From contig SLAO01000067.1 in assembly GCA_007126835.1 (NCBI GenBank), positions 1 through 18,073 of the forward strand: a DNA stretch of 18,073 nucleotides. The letters run 5' to 3'. Source of the stretch: Nitriliruptorales bacterium. Its GTDB lineage: Bacteria; Actinomycetota; Nitriliruptoria; Euzebyales; Egibacteraceae. This document shows positions 1 to 6,496 of the stretch, piece after piece. The notes under the pieces were generated by a model that was not told where the DNA came from, did no database searches, and worked only from the letters and a program-made list of their open reading frames with translations. The position numbers were made by a program, and so were the translations under genes. How positions within the stretch are numbered: the first letter of the stretch is position 1; every line of letters begins with the position of its first letter.

Positions 1-225
1 CCAGCAGCACCGCGGCCAGCACGGTCCGCGCGGCCACAGCAGAGGCGACGCGCTTGCAACCGGAGGTTGTGGCGCCCTCGGCCGAGGTCGACACCGCGCA
101 ACCTCGTCCAGGCAGTCCGCCTGCAAGGAACTCTGGGGCGGCTGGGCACCGTCGAGACGCTCGTCGAGCGGCTGCGCCTGTGGCTGTTCGCCCGGTTTGT
201 CCAGGAGAACTCCAGCCCGACTCGC
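1..225. other. Left-edge region without a supported gene
   Basis: I see no convincing gene here. Long open frames exist but lack a ribosome site and recognisable domains, as expected in GC-rich DNA. On the minus strand the first 37 bases could encode a short hydrophobic start (GTG at 37..35, then Ala/Val/Leu-rich codons) that might be the signal peptide of a gene running off the left edge, but no Shine-Dalgarno sequence precedes it. A small dyad CAACC-GGA-GGTTG lies at 57-69. Confidence 0.4.
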
Positions 226-783
226 TCATCCCGGGTCATCGCCCCCGGCGTCGCCGGCCGGCCCGACGACCGAGTAGCGCGCGCACGCAAAGCCCTTGTT
301 CCGGGCCAGCTCCTCGAGTCGCAGATCCAGCCTCCGCGGCAGCAACGGCGCCCCGGCGCCCAGAGTCACCGGCGCGAGGTACACGATGATCTGGTCGAGC
401 AGGCCGGCGTCGGCGAACTGGCCCGCCAGGTCCCCACCACCGACGACCCAGAGGTCGTTGCCGCCAGCTGCGGCGGTCATCTGCGCATGAACGGCGCGGA
501 CGTCGCCGTAGGCGAACCGGACGTCCCCCTCGACGGTTGGCAGGTCCCGGCTGGTGACCACCCAGGCCGGCACCTGATACGGCCACCTCCCGTCCTCGTG
601 CCGGACGACCCACTCGTACGTAGCCGAGCCCATGACCACGGCACCGATGTGGGCGAAGAACTCCCCGTAGTTGAGTGGGCCGCCTTCGTCCAGGTCCTGA
701 CGCAACAGCCAGTCCAGCGAGTGCTGCTCGTCGGCGATGAAGCCGTCAAGGCTGGCGGCGGTGTAGTACGTCGTGGTGCTCAT
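226..783 (-). CDS. Dihydrofolate reductase family protein (RibD C-terminal-like)
   Basis: A 185-residue protein with the N-terminal pattern YYTAASLDGFIAD, typical of the DHFR/RibD_C family of small NAD(P)H-dependent reductase-like proteins. The family's usual GGGDLAGQF-type phosphate-binding segment follows a WVVGGG strand at mid-protein, then the L-LAPVTLGAG-PL strand. Length fits the family (about 180-200). The ATG at 783..781 was chosen because the family motif begins seven residues later and because it overlaps the stop of the upstream AraC-type gene as ATGA, so the two are translationally coupled. A longer open frame continues upstream to 948 but lies inside the regulator gene. The true substrate is unknown; such proteins are rarely real folate enzymes. 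It is probably co-regulated with the upstream regulator. Confidence 0.85.
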   Translation of the reverse strand: MSTTTYYTAASLDGFIADEQHSLDWLLRQDLDEGGPLNYGEFFAHIGAVVMGSATYEWVVRHEDGRWPYQVPAWVVTSRDLPTVEGDVRFAYGDVRAVHAQMTAAAGGNDLWVVGGGDLAGQFADAGLLDQIIVYLAPVTLGAGAPLLPRRLDLRLEELARNKGFACARYSVVGPAGDAGGDDPG

Positions 784-1715
784 GCCGACGCTCCTCGCTG
801 GGTCCGCAGCCACATGATCGGGTCGCCGTGGTCGACCTGACGGCCGGCGGCGGTCAGCATCCGCCGCACCAGCTGGCGCCGGTGGGCGGCGTAGGTCAGC
901 ACATGGGCGATGACGCTGCTCATCACGAAGCTCTCCGGGGGATCGCACAGCGCGTCGATCAGCCGGTCGTTCCAGGCCCCGCGGCGGTCGATGTCTCGTA
1001 CGGTCTCCAGCCAGCGCGGTCCGACCGCGTCGTGCCGCTCGAGCAGCCGGATGGCATCGGGGGCGTCATCTCGTGTCGGCAGGTCGAGGCCTTCCATCGA
1101 GGCCAGCCAGACCTCCTTGGTGAAGACCTGATGCTCCAGCACAGCCGCGATCGATTCCTCCGGCCCGTCCCACGCCAGCACGGTCGTCCCCGGCTGGCGG
1201 ATGGCGCGGAACTCGTTTGCTGGTAACCCCTTGGCGATCTCGAGCAGCGCGCGGGTGTCGTCGAGGTCGTGAGCGACCATCTGCTCGATGAGCGGGCTCA
1301 TGGGCGGTTCCTCGGCTCGCACCCACAGCGACGTGGGAGGGTGGAAGTGGATGCCGTTCGGGGCCGGCAGCCAGTGGCTGGCGCCGGCCGGACTGGACGG
1401 TGAGCGACCGAAGGCGCGAGTGAACGCGCGGCTGAACCCCTCGACCGACTCGTACCCGGCCGCCCAGCCCGCGTCGGTTACCGACGTGCCGCGGGCCAGC
1501 TGCCAGGCGGCGCGCTCGAGCATCACCCTCCGACGCATCGCGACTGGAGGCTCGCCCGTAGCGCGGGACAGCAGCCGGCTGAAGTGGTACGGCGAACTGA
1601 AGGCGTCGTCGGCCATGTCATCCAGACGGCGGCGGGTCCCGTCGGCTGGACCCTCCGTGCCTTCGAGCACAGCGTCGAGCAGTTCGCGCAGGCGGTCGCG
1701 TCCGTTCTCAGGCAT
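780..1715 (-). CDS. AraC-type transcriptional regulator fused to a DinB-like domain
   Basis: A 311-residue two-domain protein. Residues about 10-110 form an AraC double helix-turn-helix: the first HTH around 30-50 (ADDAFSSPYHFSRLLSRATG) and the second around 79-103 (SVTDAGWAAGYESVEGFSRAF), both close to family consensus. The remainder, about 140-305, is a helical DinB-like region with spaced histidines (LEHQVF, SSVIAHVLTYAAHRRQ) expected of a metal-binding four-helix bundle. I infer that the C-terminal domain senses a ligand or metal and controls DNA binding. The ATG at 1715 gives the full first HTH; no strong ribosome site is visible. It overlaps the downstream reductase gene by 4 bp. The upstream gap to 1793 separates it from the divergent ArsR promoter, so cross-regulation is possible. 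HTH assignment is firm, DinB assignment moderate. Confidence 0.85.
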   Translation of the reverse strand: MPENGRDRLRELLDAVLEGTEGPADGTRRRLDDMADDAFSSPYHFSRLLSRATGEPPVAMRRRVMLERAAWQLARGTSVTDAGWAAGYESVEGFSRAFTRAFGRSPSSPAGASHWLPAPNGIHFHPPTSLWVRAEEPPMSPLIEQMVAHDLDDTRALLEIAKGLPANEFRAIRQPGTTVLAWDGPEESIAAVLEHQVFTKEVWLASMEGLDLPTRDDAPDAIRLLERHDAVGPRWLETVRDIDRRGAWNDRLIDALCDPPESFVMSSVIAHVLTYAAHRRQLVRRMLTAAGRQVDHGDPIMWLRTQRGASA

Positions 1716-1792
1716 GGGGTCAGTGTCGCCCTGTGACGGCGGCTGCGCCTGACCGTTCTTGCCGTCTCACCGGCAGCGCGCCTGCGAAGTCT

Positions 1793-1808
1793 TCAACCTG
1801 ATGGTTGA
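1793..1808. promoter_or_regulatory. ArsR operator O1 (TCAACC-N4-GGTTGA)
   Basis: A perfect 6-bp-arm dyad, TCAACC-TGAT-GGTTGA. Its right arm overlaps the -35 hexamer of the ArsR operon promoter. The same arms recur 46 bp downstream. Dyads of this form upstream of arsR-SRPBCC operons are consistent with autorepression by a winged-helix dimer; binding is inferred. Confidence 0.7.
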
Positions 1809-1834
1809 CAACGGCCGGGCAGCGGGCGTACGGT
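1805..1834 (+). promoter_or_regulatory. Housekeeping-type promoter of the ArsR-SRPBCC-TIGR03086 operon
   Basis: A consensus -35 TTGACA at 1805-1810 and a -10 TACGGT (TANNNT) at 1829-1834 are separated by 18 bp. Transcription would start around 1841, giving a leader of about 25 nt that includes the GAGGAG ribosome site. Operators O1 and O2 overlap the -35 and the predicted start region respectively. Confidence 0.7.
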
Positions 1835-1838
1835 GCAT

Positions 1839-1854
1839 TCAACCTACTGGTTGA
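1839..1854. promoter_or_regulatory. ArsR operator O2 (TCAACC-N4-GGTTGA)
   Basis: A second copy of the same dyad, TCAACC-TACT-GGTTGA, with only the 4-bp centre differing from O1. It covers the predicted transcription start and ends in the GAGGAG ribosome site, so occupancy would block initiation. Confidence 0.7.
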
Positions 1855-1865
1855 GGAGCACGCGA

Positions 1866-2204
1866 ATGGAGGAGCCGCTGTCGAAGGCCTTCGCCGCGCT
1901 GGCCGACCCGACGCGCCGGGACATCGTCGCGCGACTAGCCGCGGCCGACGCAACGGTCGGCGAGCTAGCCGAGCCGTACGCCGTCAGCGTCCAGGCGATC
2001 TCAAAGCACCTGAAGGTGCTGGAGGATGCGGGGCTGGTCAGCAAGACGAAGGTCGCGCAAAGCCGCGCGGTGCACCTCGAGGCGGAGGTGCTCGACCTCA
2101 TGACCGCATGGATCGAGCGTTACCGGCAGCGCGCCGAGCAGCGGTACCAGCGCCTGGACGCGGTTCTGGCGCAGATGACCGAGGAGGAGGGACACGCATC
2201 ATGA
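1866..2204 (+). CDS. ArsR-family winged-helix repressor
   Basis: A 112-residue ArsR/SmtB-type regulator. The signature KAFAALADPTRRDIVARL opens the fold, and the recognition helix lies at about 40-53 (VSVQAISKHLKVLEDAGLV). No paired cysteines typical of metal sensing are present, which fits the non-metal branch usually found next to SRPBCC proteins. The ATG at 1866 is preferred over an upstream in-frame GTG at 1833 because GAGGAG (1853-1858) sits 7 nt before it and because the GTG would place the operator inside the coding region. It is first in a three-gene operon and overlaps the next gene as ATGA. It most likely represses its own operon through the two dyads upstream; the inducer is unknown. 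Confidence 0.92.
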   Translation: MEEPLSKAFAALADPTRRDIVARLAAADATVGELAEPYAVSVQAISKHLKVLEDAGLVSKTKVAQSRAVHLEAEVLDLMTAWIERYRQRAEQRYQRLDAVLAQMTEEEGHAS

Positions 2205-2674
2205 CGACGATCACGCAGGCCAAGATCGAAGCGGACGAGCACCTGCCGATCATCCGCATCACCCGCGATTTCGCAGCGACGCCCGCACAACTGCACGTGG
2301 CGCACACCGACCCCGAGCGGTTCGCGCAGTGGGTCGGACCCGAGGGAACGGAGACCGAGATCACGGTCTGGGACGCGCGTGACGGCGGCGAGTGGCGGTT
2401 CATGTCGCGTCACAACGGCCAGCAGTACGCCTTTCGCGGCTGCTTCCACGAAGTGAGCGAGCGGCGGATCGTGCAGACGTTCACCTACGAGGGCGACCCC
2501 GACGGCGTGTCCCTGGAGACGCTGACGTTCGAGGATCTGGGCGACGGCCGCACCCGGCTGGAGGCGCAGTCACTCGTTGACTCCTTCGAGGGCAGGGACG
2601 CGTGGCTGCGCTCGGGCATGGAGGTCGGCGTCAACGAGGGGTACGCCAAGCTCGACCAGGTGCTGCACCGATGA
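2201..2674 (+). CDS. SRPBCC (AHSA1/START-like) domain protein
   Basis: A 157-residue protein with the AHSA1-type pattern: an opening strand IIRITRDFAATPAQLHVAHTDPERFAQWVGP, then WDARDGGEWRF, the F-G-FHEV-ERIVQTF-YEG strand series and a C-terminal helix with W-GM-GVNEGYAKLDQVL. The fold makes a hydrophobic pocket for small molecules or a client surface; the ligand here is unknown. The start at 2201 overlaps the arsR stop by 4 bp, and the gene in turn overlaps the next start by 4 bp, so the three genes are translationally coupled. The arsR-SRPBCC pairing is a well-known arrangement in actinobacteria and suggests that the two proteins respond to the same signal. Confidence in the family is high, in any specific function low. 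Confidence 0.92.
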   Translation: MTTITQAKIEADEHLPIIRITRDFAATPAQLHVAHTDPERFAQWVGPEGTETEITVWDARDGGEWRFMSRHNGQQYAFRGCFHEVSERRIVQTFTYEGDPDGVSLETLTFEDLGDGRTRLEAQSLVDSFEGRDAWLRSGMEVGVNEGYAKLDQVLHR

Positions 2675-3255
2675 CGCTGTCTGAGCTGACCGCAGCCGAG
2701 CGGCACCGCCGGATCGCCGGCGACTTCACCGGCCAGGTGGCGCGAGTGACCGACTGGGACGCCCCCGCGCCGGTAGCCGGCTGGACCGCGCGTGACGTCG
2801 TCGACCACCTAGTGACCTGGTTCCCGTCGTTCCTGTCCGCGGGCGGTGTCGCGCTGCCCACCGGCCCTTCGGCCGTCGCCGATCCGGAAGCGGCGTGGAG
2901 CTTTCACGTGGACGCGGTGCAGGCGCTGCTCGACGACCCGGACCAAGCGACGGGGCAGTTCTCCCACGAGTACGCGGGCACCATGCCGGTGGCGGAGGCG
3001 ATCGACCGCTTCTACACCGCTGACATCTTCATGCACACCTGGGACCTCGCTCGTGCCAGCGGGCAGGACGTGGCCTTGGAGCCCGAGTTCTGCGCGCAGT
3101 TGCTCGCCGGGATGGAGTCGATGGAGGAGGTCATCCGCTCCTCTGGTCAATACGGTCCCAAGGTCGAGGTGCCCTCCGAGGCCGACCCGCAGACCCGGTT
3201 GGTCGGCTTCATCGGGCGTGACCCGTCCTGGCAGCCCGCCACCTCGACGCACTGA
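2671..3255 (+). CDS. TIGR03086-family (mycothiol-dependent maleylpyruvate isomerase N-terminal/DinB-like) protein
   Basis: A 194-residue protein of the actinobacterial TIGR03086 type, a DinB-like four-helix bundle. Visible family patterns are VAGWTARDVVDHL around residue 36-47 (metal-ligand His46) and FYTADIFMHTWDLARASGQD around 115-132 (His122, with Asp118 and Asp125 nearby). The ATG at 2671 overlaps the SRPBCC stop as ATGA. Relatives of this fold use mycothiol as cofactor in some cases, so a thiol-transfer or detoxification role is plausible but not shown. As the last gene of the arsR operon it is followed by a long gap containing inverted repeats, consistent with operon end. Confidence 0.88.
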   Translation: MTLSELTAAERHRRIAGDFTGQVARVTDWDAPAPVAGWTARDVVDHLVTWFPSFLSAGGVALPTGPSAVADPEAAWSFHVDAVQALLDDPDQATGQFSHEYAGTMPVAEAIDRFYTADIFMHTWDLARASGQDVALEPEFCAQLLAGMESMEEVIRSSGQYGPKVEVPSEADPQTRLVGFIGRDPSWQPATSTH

Positions 3256-3343
3256 GGCCCGGTGCGCGGTGGTGGCGGGCCCGAGGGCGGCAGAACGTCC
3301 GATTCGGATGGGTTTACCGTGGTTTTCGGGGAGGAGCCGCGCA

Positions 3344-3389
3344 CGACGTTGCGATTTCGACGTCCTAGCACGTCGCGATCGCAACGTCG
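3344..3389. repeat. 46-bp nested palindrome
   Basis: Outer arms CGACGTTGCGAT (3344-3355) and ATCGCAACGTCG (3378-3389) are perfect 12-bp reverse complements. Inside, CGACGT (3358-3363) and ACGTCG (3370-3375) form a second 6-bp stem around the loop CCTAGC. A 2x2 internal loop (TT against CG) separates the stems. No U-tract follows on either strand, so a classical intrinsic terminator is not obvious; a REP-like palindromic element or protein-binding site is also possible. Confidence 0.75.
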
Positions 3390-3489
3390 CGGCCGATCGC
3401 CCCTTGCTGGCGGAGGAGGCAACCTCGGTCCACCCCCGCATATCGGGTAAACGCGACCCCGGACCGCGTTGGAGACACACTACGAGGGT

Positions 3490-3542
3490 GAAGACCGGCG
3501 CTGGTGGACGATACCGGCTCGTCGAGCGGTTCGCCGGTCTTC
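3490..3542. repeat. Inverted repeat with 11-bp perfect arms
   Basis: GAAGACCGGCG at 3490-3500 is an exact reverse complement of CGCCGGTCTTC at 3532-3542, with 31 bp between. It lies about 90 bp past the stop of the minus-strand membrane-protein gene and may act as a stem for transcripts entering the gap from either side. No U-tract is seen. Confidence 0.6.
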
Positions 3543-3629
3543 TCCAAGGCGGCGGGGCCGTCAGCAAACCGGACAGAGGGACGGATCCAGCTCACCCACG
3601 GTCATCCGCTGGCCTTGGGACCGCTTTCG

Positions 3630-4196
3630 TCAGCAGCCATCTACCGGCCGGAGCAGCGCCAAGCTGTCCAGGTCCAACGAGACCTCATCCGGATGTTGGG
3701 GCGAGTCCAACCTGGCCTCGCCTACCGGGGCCTCAACGAGCTGCCCGCACCACGCCTGCCCCTCGAAGTCGACCATCACCACAGCACCGTCGTCCGCCGA
3801 CACCGGCAACCAGACCGACAGGGTCGCCGCCACCACCAGCGCCACCGCGACATAGGTCATCCGGATGCCGGTGCGCAGCTGGCGCACCTGCCTCGCCACG
3901 GCCTCACGGTCCGTCCCCGTCGTGTCGGCTGGGCTACCGAAGGGGTGGGCCACACGGCCCACCACGAAGATCGCCACGATGGCCAGTACGAACGCCAGCG
4001 CCACCAGCCCCATGAGGAGCTCTGGCACTCCTCTGAGGCCGGCGACGTTGCCCCCGTCCCAGAAGAGACCGCAGAAGCCGATGAAGCCGAGCGCAGCGAG
4101 CTGAATGCGATGCCAGCCTTGCGCCGACTCCGCAACCCGCTCCAGCGGGTCGGCCGCATTCAGGTCCTCAGCGGAAGGGCGGTCGAACTCGGCCAT
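3630..4196 (-). CDS. Hypothetical membrane protein, three predicted helices
   Basis: I do not recognise this 188-residue protein. It has an acidic N-terminal tail (about 1-28), a hydrophobic helix at about 31-46, a long one at about 58-80 (LLMGLVALAFVLAIVAIFVVG), a charged stretch rich in Arg/Asp (86-112), a third helix at about 113-131 and a C-terminal soluble part with two cysteines (150 and 188). The ATG at 4196 was chosen because GGGGAGG (revcomp of 4204-4210) sits 7 nt upstream; the open frame continues 11 codons further but without such a signal. It lies downstream of, and on the same strand as, the sigma factor operon... separated by the gap 4197-4338 in the order sigma gene then this gene, so it could be read through from that operon. 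No function is proposed. Confidence 0.75.
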   Translation of the reverse strand: MAEFDRPSAEDLNAADPLERVAESAQGWHRIQLAALGFIGFCGLFWDGGNVAGLRGVPELLMGLVALAFVLAIVAIFVVGRVAHPFGSPADTTGTDREAVARQVRQLRTGIRMTYVAVALVVAATLSVWLPVSADDGAVVMVDFEGQAWCGQLVEAPVGEARLDSPQHPDEVSLDLDSLALLRPVDGC

Positions 4197-4207
4197 TGGT
4201 GGACCTC

Positions 4208-4233
4208 CCCGATGCGTCGGCTCCAGCATCGGG
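4208..4233 (-). promoter_or_regulatory. Hairpin abutting the ribosome site of the membrane-protein gene
   Basis: CCCGATGC (4208-4215) and GCATCGGG (4226-4233) are perfect 8-bp reverse complements with a 10-nt loop. On the minus-strand transcript the 3' arm runs into the GGGGAGG Shine-Dalgarno, so the stem shares its last G residues with it. It could tune translation, terminate the upstream sigma operon, or be a dyad binding site. Confidence 0.45.
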
Positions 4234-4338
4234 ATGCGGCACTGCCTTGTCCACCTTCCACGCGCGAGGGCGCCCGCTCGAGGACGCGGATGCCCCGCCA
4301 GGATCCGAGCCTGCGCAGGTGCCGGTGGCCACTCACGA

Positions 4339-5580
4339 TCACGTCGGAGGCGTCTTCAGCTGCAGCTTCCGACGCTGTTCGAGGAAGCGACGCTCGGCGG
4401 TGTTGTCCGCTAGCCCGGCGGCCCGCTCGTAGGCGGCGGCCGCCTCAGCAGAACGGTCGAGACGGCGCAGCAGGTCGGCGCGGGTGGCGTGGAACAGGTG
4501 GTAGCCCTCGAGGTCGAGGCCGTCGACGACCTCGAGGGCGGCGTCAGGGCCGTGCACCTCGGCCACGGCGACCGCCCGGTTGAGCGCCACGATCGGGGTG
4601 GCGGCCAGCGCCATGAGCTGGTCGTAGAGCGCCAAGATCTGCTGCCAATCGGTGTCGGCGGCGGTGGTTGCGTCGCTGTGCACGGCGTTGATCGCTGCTT
4701 GGAGCTGGTAGGGGCCGGGCCGGTTGCGGCGCAGGCAGGCGCGCACGAGCGCCTGGCCCTCGGCGATCAGAGCCCGATCCCATCGTGACCGGTCCTGGTC
4801 GGGCAGCAAGACAAGTGACCCGTCGGAGGCGGTGCGCGCCGGCCGGCGCGCGGCGGACAACAGCATGAGCGCCAGCAGCCCTGCCACCTCGGGCTCGTCG
4901 GGCATGAGGGTGGCCAGCAGCCGCCCGAGACGGATCGCCTCGGCGCACAGGTCCTCACGCACGACGGCGTCGCCGGTCGAAGCCGCATAGCCCTCGTTGA
5001 AGATGAGGTAGACCACTGCGAGCACGCCGCGCAGCCGGTCTGGCAGCTCGGCGTCGTCGGGAACGCGGTAGGGGATGTTCGCCGCGGCGATCTTGCGTTT
5101 GGCGCGCACGAGCCGCTGCGCGAGGGTCGCCTCGGACACGAGGAAGGCGTGGGCGATCTCCGAGGTCTCCAACCCGCCGAGCAGGCGCAGCGTCAGCGCG
5201 ATCTGCGCGTGGGTGGCCAGGGCGGGATGACAGCAGGTGAAGATCAGGCGCAGCCGGTCGTCGTGCATGAACGCGTCTTCTTCCTCGCTGGCGCCGCCTG
5301 GGCGCTCGACGAGCGCCGCTTGCGCGTGCCGCTCCTCACGACGCGACTCGCGCCGCAGCCGGTCGATCGCGCGGCGGCGAGCGGTGGTCGTGATCCACCC
5401 GCCCGGGTTCGGCGGCAAGCCCGCCTCCGGCCACTTGCACAGCGCGACGACGAACGCCTCCTGCACGGCGTCCTCGGCGACGTCGAGGTCGCCGAAGACG
5501 CGCGTCAGGGTTGCGACGGCCTGCCCGAACTCGCGCCGGAACACCTGCGCGATCGCGGCCTCGTCGAGCGGGTGCGTCAC
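4339..5580 (-). CDS. ECF sigma factor of the ECF42 type with C-terminal extension
   Basis: A 413-residue sigma-70 family protein, twice the length of an ordinary ECF sigma. Region sigma2 spans about 8-80 (VFGDLDVAEDAVQEAFVVAL, then GWITTTARRRAIDRLRRE), sigma4 about 105-163 (FTCCHPALATHAQIALTLRLLGG... with the HTH ETSEIAHAFLVSEATLAQRLVRAKRKI). The long helical C-terminal part (about 170-413) carries LIFNEGYAAST (192-202) and TPR-like repeats. This architecture and the adjacent DGPF genes are the hallmark of ECF42. The GTG at 5580 was chosen because it overlaps the DGPF stop as GTGA and precedes the first sigma2 helix. No anti-sigma factor is encoded nearby; in this group the C-terminal extension is thought to take over control. 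Promoters of matching sequence precede both DGPF genes, indicating autoregulation. Confidence 0.92.
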   Translation of the reverse strand: MTHPLDEAAIAQVFRREFGQAVATLTRVFGDLDVAEDAVQEAFVVALCKWPEAGLPPNPGGWITTTARRRAIDRLRRESRREERHAQAALVERPGGASEEEDAFMHDDRLRLIFTCCHPALATHAQIALTLRLLGGLETSEIAHAFLVSEATLAQRLVRAKRKIAAANIPYRVPDDAELPDRLRGVLAVVYLIFNEGYAASTGDAVVREDLCAEAIRLGRLLATLMPDEPEVAGLLALMLLSAARRPARTASDGSLVLLPDQDRSRWDRALIAEGQALVRACLRRNRPGPYQLQAAINAVHSDATTAADTDWQQILALYDQLMALAATPIVALNRAVAVAEVHGPDAALEVVDGLDLEGYHLFHATRADLLRRLDRSAEAAAAYERAAGLADNTAERRFLEQRRKLQLKTPPT

Positions 5581-5933
5581 GCCTCGACGTCGGGCTGGAA
5601 CGGCCGCACGTCGACCGGCCCCTTGCAGGCCAGGGTGGCCTTTCGCGCCCAGGCCAGCGCTTCGTCGCCGTCGGCGGCTTTGATGACCCAGAAGCCGCCG
5701 ATCTGCTCTTTGGCCTCGGGGAACGGCCCGTCGGTGACGAGCACCTCGCCGTTGTCTTCGCGCACCACGGTCGAGGTGCTTGGCTCCTCGAGACCGCCGG
5801 CGAACACCCACGCGTCAGCGGCTTGCAGTTCGTCGTTGAGCGCCATAACCCCCTTGTGCATCTCTTCGACGACGTGGGGGGGTGGGGGCGGCTGGTCCTC
5901 GACGTAGTGCACGGACAGCAAGTACAGCGTCAT
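5577..5933 (-). CDS. DGPF-domain (YCII-related) protein, copy next to the sigma gene
   Basis: A 118-residue small protein of the YCII/DGPF family with the family signature LVTDGPF at residues 65-71 followed by EAKEQIGGFWVI, an opening MTLYLLSVHY strand and the AWVFAGGL turn. YCII-like proteins form ferredoxin-like dimers; the role of DGPF members in ECF42 systems is unsettled, perhaps as effectors or as partners of the sigma factor. A proline run (residues 15-19) is a local oddity. Start ATG 5933 is supported by AGGAGG 6 nt upstream. It overlaps the sigma factor start by 4 bp (GTGA) and has its own ECF-type promoter upstream. It is the same length as the other DGPF protein and clearly a paralogue. 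Confidence 0.92.
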   Translation of the reverse strand: MTLYLLSVHYVEDQPPPPPHVVEEMHKGVMALNDELQAADAWVFAGGLEEPSTSTVVREDNGEVLVTDGPFPEAKEQIGGFWVIKAADGDEALAWARKATLACKGPVDVRPFQPDVEA

Positions 5934-5983
5934 GGAGATCCTCCTGCGGGTCGGACGCCGGCGCGGTGCCGGCTCTCACCCAA

Positions 5984-6013
5984 CCAACGAACAACGACAC
6001 CGCGGATTCGACA
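5984..6013 (-). promoter_or_regulatory. Predicted ECF42-type promoter P2 (DGPF-sigma operon)
   Basis: On the minus strand TGTCGA (6013..6008) is followed after exactly 16 bp by TTCGTTGG (5991..5984). The same -35, spacing and -10 occur in front of the other DGPF gene. The ATG of the DGPF gene is about 50 nt downstream, a normal leader. TGTCGA agrees with the -35 I recall reported for ECF42 target promoters. Confidence 0.7.
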
Positions 6014-6083
6014 CCCGACGCGGGATCGTCGCCAGCCTCCGCCGTGGACGTGGGGCAGCCACGTCCGGGCACGGAAGGGACGA

Positions 6084-6440
6084 TCAGGCGCCCGGCTCCT
6101 CGATGAAGGGGCGCACCTCGATCGGGCACCCGGTGGCGCGCGACGTCTTGTCCGCCCACGACAGCGCGGCGTCGAGGTCGGCCACGTCGATGACCGAGAA
6201 CCCGCCGAGCTGCTCCTTGGTCTCGGCGAACGGGCCGTCGGTCACGAGCACGTCGCCGCCGCGCACGGTGACGACGGTCGCCGTGCTCGCCTCGTGAAGG
6301 CCGCCGCCGAACACCCACGCGCCGGCGGTCTCCAGCTCCGCGTGGACCGCTGTGACGTCCTCGTGGATCCGGGCGAGCTCGTCGGGCGAGGGCTGCGTGG
6401 CGTCCGGGGGGTACCACACGGACAGCAAGTACTTGGGCAT
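6084..6440 (-). CDS. DGPF-domain (YCII-related) protein, promoter-proximal copy
   Basis: A 118-residue paralogue of the DGPF protein at 5577-5933: same length, same opening (MPKYLLSVWY), the AWVFGGGL turn at about 41-48 and LVTDGPF at 65-71 followed by AETKEQLGGFSVID. The start ATG 6440 is supported by AAGGA about 6 nt upstream; an in-frame upstream extension to 6500 would run through the promoter leader and lacks family similarity. A 150-bp gap with a second promoter separates it from the next DGPF gene, so the two copies can be transcribed separately or together. It probably functions with the ECF42 sigma factor, either as a regulated effector or a signal-processing partner. Its ligand is unknown. 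Confidence 0.92.
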   Translation of the reverse strand: MPKYLLSVWYPPDATQPSPDELARIHEDVTAVHAELETAGAWVFGGGLHEASTATVVTVRGGDVLVTDGPFAETKEQLGGFSVIDVADLDAALSWADKTSRATGCPIEVRPFIEEPGA

Positions 6441-6496
6441 CGTGGTTCCTTTGTGTGTCGGGGGGCCGGCTTCTGCTGCCGGACCCTGCACCCAGA

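Larger units (their letters stand above)
3256..3629. other. Non-coding gap between convergent genes with inverted repeats
   Basis: No gene was found here. Several frames stay open on both strands but show no family pattern and no ribosome site. The region is locally richer in A/T tracts than its surroundings (for example near 3310-3335) and contains two strong inverted repeats, listed separately, plus a 7-bp pair GTTTACC (3312-3318) and GGTAAAC (3446-3452) that roughly bracket the first of them. Terminator function for both flanking operons, or a small repeat element, are the two readings. Confidence 0.6.

Noticed and set aside
57..69. CAACC-GGA-GGTTG dyad resembling the ArsR operator
   Set aside because: Spacer is 3 instead of 4 bp, arms are one base shorter, and no promoter or gene start lies nearby.
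2846..4015. Plus-strand open frame of 389 codons
   Set aside because: Arg/Pro/Ser/Thr-rich shadow translation crossing the TIGR03086 gene, the repeat-containing gap and the opposite-strand membrane protein; no ribosome site or domain.
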